Assembly: GCF_000964525.1 (NCBI RefSeq)
Contig: NZ_BAZG01000004.1
Span: 1-64,000, forward strand
Length of the DNA stretch: 64,000 nt
From: Anaeromyxobacter sp. PSR-1
GTDB lineage: Bacteria > Myxococcota > Myxococcia > Myxococcales > Anaeromyxobacteraceae
Reading direction: 5' to 3'
The notes below the pieces were generated by a model that searched no databases, had not been told where the DNA came from, and worked only from the letters and a program-made list of their open reading frames with translations. Made by a program: the position numbers and the translations under genes. Shown piece by piece: positions 59,756-64,000 of this stretch (position 1 is the stretch's first letter; every line of letters begins with the position of its first letter).

Positions 59756-60994
59756 CTAACCAAACACGATGTGCTCCGTGAATGCCCTCGTCGAGTACTC
59801 GCGCACTCTGGCGACGGCGCCGCGCCGATTCAGTGCAGCGACGAGCCCCGGCCATGGGTGGTCATAAGAGTTCCTGCCGTAGGGCAGCACCCAGCTGATC
59901 CCATGAAGTTCCTGCTTTAGGAGATGTCCTGCGAAGTTGTGCTTTGAGCCGTGGTGTGGAACGACGAAAGCTCCGACATACCTGAAAACCTGCCCGAAGC
60001 ACCGGGCAAAAGCCTCGACTCGCTTCTGCCTTATAAACACGCAGTCGCCGGTGCCGATCCACGCCGGCCGATCGTCGTCGTCGTCGTCCCACCAGTAGCC
60101 ATCCTTCTTGAAGAACCTCGTGCTCCTCGCGCCTGCGCCCGACCACGCTGGACCAGAGTAGAGCGCCATCGAGGCGAGATTCTTGTCCTCGCGGATCATT
60201 TCGTACGCGTCGCCTAGCTCAGCTCGCCTCCGCTTATCGGAGAGCGCCTTCTTGAGCGCGGTGAAGAACCTCCGACTGTGCGGTTGGCGCAGAACCGGGA
60301 CATTCAGGAGTACGGAGACGCGCTTCGCGAACTCGCTGAGCCGATCTCTCTCAGGATGCGTGTACGGCACGAGTTGCCAAATTACGAGATGCTTGAGGAC
60401 GGCGTGGAGCGCGTCGCCGGCGCTCACGACCTGTGACTTCGTCGGCAGCCCAGGGTTTTCGGTGCAGTCGTCCTCAGTCGCCGTCCGCGCGCCATCCAGT
60501 CCGACTCGCCGCTCGCGTTTGCGGCGTTCGGGGGGAATGTTCTCAGGAACTCGCACTGGGGACGGTCCGTCTGGTCCCGCCGGCAAGACGAACACGACGT
60601 TACTCGTTCCCCGATCGGTGAACCACCGGGCCGGGTTCGCGAGCAAGGCGAAGTAGCTCTCGGTCAACGTACCGGCAGCGCACGCTTGCGCAACGAGCAG
60701 GAGCCGATCCCACGGATGCAGATACGGCACAACGACGGTCTCGGCGTCATGCGAGGCCAACAACTGCTCGACGCCGTTCACGTGGTCGTTGTCTAAGTGC
60801 GAAAGCGCGAGCACGTCGATGTTCTGTCCGCGACCCATCTCCTGTGAGTACGCGTCCACTTCGCGCGACAGTGCACGTAGTTGAACCGATCCGCAGTCGT
60901 ACACATATCGGAACTCATCGCCATCGACCCTGATGCCGCACGTGTGGAAGCCGCCTTGGCCTACGGGTCGCTGCACACGCTCTACTTCGATCAT
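59756..60994 (-). CDS. Metallo-beta-lactamase-fold protein (ComEC-like MBL)
   Basis: 412 residues from ATG 60994, chosen because GGAGG stands 7 bases upstream; the frame remains open to 61282 but without SD. Metal motifs: HLDNDH (residues 66-71), GTGDCVFIR and PHHGSKHNFAG, in the order of the ComEC/Rec2-related MBL group. A middle insertion (about 150-330) contains ATEDDCTENPG and a run of five Asp (WWDDDDDDRP). Predicted hydrolase, possibly of nucleotides or nucleic acid. It precedes the TIR gene by 70 bases on the same strand. Confidence 0.85.
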   Translation of the reverse strand: MIEVERVQRPVGQGGFHTCGIRVDGDEFRYVYDCGSVQLRALSREVDAYSQEMGRGQNIDVLALSHLDNDHVNGVEQLLASHDAETVVVPYLHPWDRLLLVAQACAAGTLTESYFALLANPARWFTDRGTSNVVFVLPAGPDGPSPVRVPENIPPERRKRERRVGLDGARTATEDDCTENPGLPTKSQVVSAGDALHAVLKHLVIWQLVPYTHPERDRLSEFAKRVSVLLNVPVLRQPHSRRFFTALKKALSDKRRRAELGDAYEMIREDKNLASMALYSGPAWSGAGARSTRFFKKDGYWWDDDDDDRPAWIGTGDCVFIRQKRVEAFARCFGQVFRYVGAFVVPHHGSKHNFAGHLLKQELHGISWVLPYGRNSYDHPWPGLVAALNRRGAVARVREYSTRAFTEHIVFG

Positions 60995-61300
60995 CAAACC
61001 ACCTCCTACTCTCTCGACGTGCTTGTCCTGGGGCGGCCGACACTGCGCGCACCAGCGAAGCACACCCGCACGGTTGTTCGCCAACATTTCTTGCGTAGTT
61101 CCGACGCGCCTTCGCCGAAGCCACGCGAATGCGGCGGATTCTTGTGGCCTCTGCGCCACACCGAGTGGGTCTCGCAGCGCTCGACGCGCAGCAGCTACCG
61201 GACCCGACACGTCCCGAAACGCCGGGGCCGGGAACGACCACATCGAGTTCCGAGCATTTGCACGGGCCTCGGTCGCAATCACTCACACGGCACGCGAGAT
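60995..61300. other. Intergenic region between PIN/TPR and MBL genes
   Basis: 306 bases, no recognised gene. The MBL frame extends into part of it but the extension (for example RWCAQCRPPQ) lacks an SD and fold context. It probably holds the promoter of the MBL-TIR pair; no convincing -35/-10 or terminator found. Confidence 0.4.
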
Positions 61301-64000
61301 CTACTTCGAGACGTCTTCCCACTGCTTCAGCAGTGCATCCAACCTCTTCTCATTAGGCACGATGATGAGTCGGTCCTTGACCGGGACTGCGGTACGGAGG
61401 AAGCGAATGCCGGCAGTCCCGTGAACCGACGAAATCTTGGCAAGTAGAATGTCGAGGTACTTCAGCACCAGCTCCCAGACGGGCGCGCCGACAACAAGGC
61501 TTCTCAAGTGAGTAACAATCACCCGGAGCGTCACCCCGCGGTCCGCCCCCTTGCGAAACAGCTCATCTGATGCAGCGGCATAGTCGGTCACAGGACGCAT
61601 GCCGAGTACGAGAAAGTCGAGGAAGACGACCCGAATCGTGAGACGCCTATAGCCGAAGGTCAGCAGCAGCCGCATAGCATCCGCATACGCAGCGTCATCG
61701 ATCAACCTTGCCTCATGATCCGCCATGAGCAGAGCATTCGTACTGAACGCCATGATGCCGTAGCGCTCCCGAGCAACCAGTCGCACTACTGCATCATCGC
61801 TGTAGAGCGCGACGCGCTCGGCTTCTCTTGACTCTGCGATGAGCATCGCGTCAACGCATGCGGGTCCGATCACATCCGCCATCTCGTTGCGCTCGAACGA
61901 CGAATACGTCCTCGGCTCCCCGAGTCGCTGACAGTGCTGCTCGCAAAACGCGAGGAGTTTCCCCAGAAACTCGGACTGACTCGCGAGGACCTCGGGAGGA
62001 GTAGTTGTACCGATCAGCCGCCCCTCCTCGTAATGCATCGACTTGGCTCCGCCACGAGCGCGGGCCTCCTCGACCCTTTGTCTGCACTCATGCAGCTCGT
62101 CGTACGTGCGCTGTGGCACCAGAACGCGAGCGAAGCGCGCGCTGAGGCGGTCGTTCCAGTTGAGCGCTCCGAGGGTAAGCAACGTCAGGGTGTCGAGGAC
62201 GACCGCGCCTGCCCGCTTCAGGTCAGCCGATTCCGCGGACGTCTCCTGAATCGTATTTTGGTTCGAGAAGATCGCAACCCCGGTCAGTGCCAGCGACCCC
62301 CAGGTCTCAAAAGCGTTTCTACCGAAGAGCCGGACCAACGTCCCGAAGGGAAGATCGCGAGTTTTTGCGAACTCGATCGCGCTCTCAGTCGTTTCCCGTG
62401 CTCGCCGGAGATGCTCCTTCAGCTCTGCCGCGTCCTCTCCGATCGTTAGTTTTGCGATGGGCGATGTTCCGGGGAACATCAGCGGCGCCGTCTCGATCGC
62501 GGTCTGGGCCGCATACACCTCGGGACGCGTGATCGCGAGCACCTTCGCAGTCACTTTCGAACCGCCCACAACGGTGCCCCATTCGATCATGTCGTCTACT
62601 CGCCGCCCGAGGACACGCCTGCCGCCCTCCGAGTCAGCCGAAAGTCGATCGAGGCCCAAGTCTTCGTCCGATTGCCCCACATAGAAGGAGCGCTCGTCGC
62701 CTGTCGAAAACGCCAGTTTCACAATGACGCCGTCTGTGACCTCATCGGCATTGAGCCAGGGCTTGTCACGTTCTGGAATCATGAAGAACAGCGACACGTA
62801 CGCAAACAGTACGTCCGCAGACTTTCGCCCCTTCTTCCATGCGGCGAAGCCGGTCCGAATGGCGCGGTGAGGCTCCCCAACGCGCCTGTCCAGCTCGGCG
62901 GCCATGAGAAGCTCTCTAGGCTCCAGCGCCCGCCGGTCGAGCGCGTCGAGAACGCGGCGCGCCGTGACTATGCTGCCGAGCCGGTATTCGCATCGCGCGA
63001 CAGCGAGCTGATAACGCCTGTCACCAGGCGCCCTAGTGGCCAACTCCTCCCAGTCGGTCTTCGCGCCCTCGACATCATGACGCAGCTCACGAATCACAGC
63101 CTCAGCATGGAGAAGCGGAACATCGATCCTTCCTTCGCGCCGCGCTTCCGATGCGAGTAGAAGGATCTTCTCCTCGTCGTCCGCCGAGCGCCGTTCGAGC
63201 AGCACGTTCAGGTACGGTCCAACGATGAAGGACGGAGTGGAGGACGTGATCGCTAGGAGCTCGAATGCACGGAGCGCGACGTTTAAGTCTCCGCACGAGT
63301 GCGCAAGTCGAGCGATCGTGAACACGTCGGGCGGTGTCGGAGCGAGCGATAGCGCTTCGCTGAGCAACTGCACAGCGCTCTGGAACTCATGCCTCGCAGC
63401 CAAGACGCGAGCCCGCACCAACAGCTTCTTCAGGTGCTCCCCTTGCCAGGTTGAGAGCAACTGCTCGACGTCTTCGAGCGAGTCAACCGCGATCGCTTTT
63501 TGAACAAGCACGTCGATGGTCAGGTACGAGGCACTGGATAGATCGGTGTACCGCCGCACGTACTCCGCCAACCCACCATAGCTGGCACTTCTATTGACCC
63601 CCGCGTACGCGGCAGCGACGATCGCCACAGCCTCATCGTCGTGCTGCGACGCGAGCTTCTCGGCGACGGTAAGTGCTAGTTCAGGGCGCCCACTGATCAG
63701 CGAGATGTTCGCGGTCGTGATCGCGACTTCTCGCGACTCAGCGTCGAGTCGAAACGCTTCGAACGCTTGCTCTCTCGCTTCATCGGACCGCTCCAGCGCC
63801 ATCAGGGCACTCGCGCGGGACGTCATGTACTCCACCGCTTCTCGTGCCTTCCCTGCTTGTCTGGCGAGCGGGATGCAGCGCGCGTACGCTGACGCCGCGT
63901 GTTCGAGGTCCGACGTGACTTCCGCCGTGAACACGCCGGAGTGGATGCGATGCTCCGCGCGTGCAGCGTGCGCCAGGGCTTCAACCGCGAACGTTCCGAG
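61301..64000 (-). CDS. Large TPR/PIN-domain protein, partial
   Basis: At least 899 residues; the frame is open at the right edge and sequence there (LGTFAVEALAHAARAEHRIH) continues the helical repeats, so the true start lies outside. The N-terminal 400 residues are TPR-like helical pairs (for example SAVQLLSEALSLAPTPPDVF). A GreA/B-C-like module lies near 420-500 (VIVKLAFSTGDERSFYVGQS). A PIN-like domain follows: GAVVLDTLTLLTLGALNW, LVPQRTYDEL and VALYSDDAVVRLVARERYGI, with Asp residues suggestive of a nuclease site. Likely an RNase-type effector or sensor in the same island as TIR and MBL. Confidence 0.75.
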   Translation of the reverse strand, partial: LGTFAVEALAHAARAEHRIHSGVFTAEVTSDLEHAASAYARCIPLARQAGKAREAVEYMTSRASALMALERSDEAREQAFEAFRLDAESREVAITTANISLISGRPELALTVAEKLASQHDDEAVAIVAAAYAGVNRSASYGGLAEYVRRYTDLSSASYLTIDVLVQKAIAVDSLEDVEQLLSTWQGEHLKKLLVRARVLAARHEFQSAVQLLSEALSLAPTPPDVFTIARLAHSCGDLNVALRAFELLAITSSTPSFIVGPYLNVLLERRSADDEEKILLLASEARREGRIDVPLLHAEAVIRELRHDVEGAKTDWEELATRAPGDRRYQLAVARCEYRLGSIVTARRVLDALDRRALEPRELLMAAELDRRVGEPHRAIRTGFAAWKKGRKSADVLFAYVSLFFMIPERDKPWLNADEVTDGVIVKLAFSTGDERSFYVGQSDEDLGLDRLSADSEGGRRVLGRRVDDMIEWGTVVGGSKVTAKVLAITRPEVYAAQTAIETAPLMFPGTSPIAKLTIGEDAAELKEHLRRARETTESAIEFAKTRDLPFGTLVRLFGRNAFETWGSLALTGVAIFSNQNTIQETSAESADLKRAGAVVLDTLTLLTLGALNWNDRLSARFARVLVPQRTYDELHECRQRVEEARARGGAKSMHYEEGRLIGTTTPPEVLASQSEFLGKLLAFCEQHCQRLGEPRTYSSFERNEMADVIGPACVDAMLIAESREAERVALYSDDAVVRLVARERYGIMAFSTNALLMADHEARLIDDAAYADAMRLLLTFGYRRLTIRVVFLDFLVLGMRPVTDYAAASDELFRKGADRGVTLRVIVTHLRSLVVGAPVWELVLKYLDILLAKISSVHGTAGIRFLRTAVPVKDRLIIVPNEKRLDALLKQWEDVSK

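Noticed and set aside
60994-61282. Longer N-terminus of the MBL protein
   Set aside because: The upstream open frame lacks an SD and the extension is Arg/Ala-rich; ATG 60994 has GGAGG at ideal spacing.

Overview
The base composition is very G+C rich (about 70% by eye) up to about 58.4 kb. Together with two large multiheme c-type cytochromes, sigma-54 enhancer-binding proteins, an anaerobic sulfatase maturase and a quinol-type nitric oxide reductase, this suggests a facultatively anaerobic, metal- or humic-respiring Myxococcota/deltaproteobacterium such as Anaeromyxobacter. That assignment is an inference from gene content. No rRNA gene, complete tRNA or CRISPR array was seen.

Layout. 0-4.4 kb: minus-strand operon of a CBS-domain protein, acetyl-CoA synthetase and pyruvate dehydrogenase E1alpha, E1beta and E2 (cut by the left edge). 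4.7-12.2 kb: outer-membrane protein, M48-like protein with a broken zinc motif, anaerobic sulfatase maturase divergent from its Cys-type sulfatase, a zinc alcohol dehydrogenase and a RibD/DHFR-fold reductase. 12.2-16.6 kb: ABC exporter and cation/proton antiporter operon, then a LysR regulator whose upstream element is repeated in front of the alcohol dehydrogenase. 16.7-24.4 kb: M20 amidohydrolase, TRIC channel, cold-shock protein, hydrolase, Spy-like protein, methyltransferase, and an SDR/MarR pair. 24.5-31.1 kb: YceI, the bufferin operon bufABC (copper-binding RiPP), an ECF sigma/anti-sigma pair with a frameshift, and an osmoprotectant ABC transporter. 31-38.5 kb: MFS transporter, ZIP transporter, quinol NO reductase, DUF421 protein, and a secreted metalloprotease with a small secreted partner. 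38.8-48.3 kb: membrane AraC regulator, serine hydrolase fused to a beta-barrel, a run of small stress-type proteins, and a TetR regulator with a target membrane gene under matching operators.

48.3-56.9 kb holds two regulator-plus-cytochrome modules. Each has a sigma-54 enhancer-binding protein, palindromic putative upstream activating sites, a -24/-12 promoter and a multiheme lipoprotein (7 hemes in one; 10 hemes, OmcA/MtrC type with a collagen-like linker, in the other). A secreted prenyltransferase-repeat protein lies between them. This looks like inducible extracellular electron-transfer equipment.

56.9-58.4 kb is a scrap yard: gene remnants, a HigA antitoxin with a frameshifted HigB toxin, and the 3' third of a tRNA (probably tRNA-Pro) with its terminator. 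That tRNA fragment appears to be an attachment site. To its right the DNA is visibly richer in A+T and carries a TIR-domain protein, a metallo-beta-lactamase-fold protein and a large TPR/PIN protein running off the right edge. This is the best candidate in the window for an undescribed (probably anti-phage) system.
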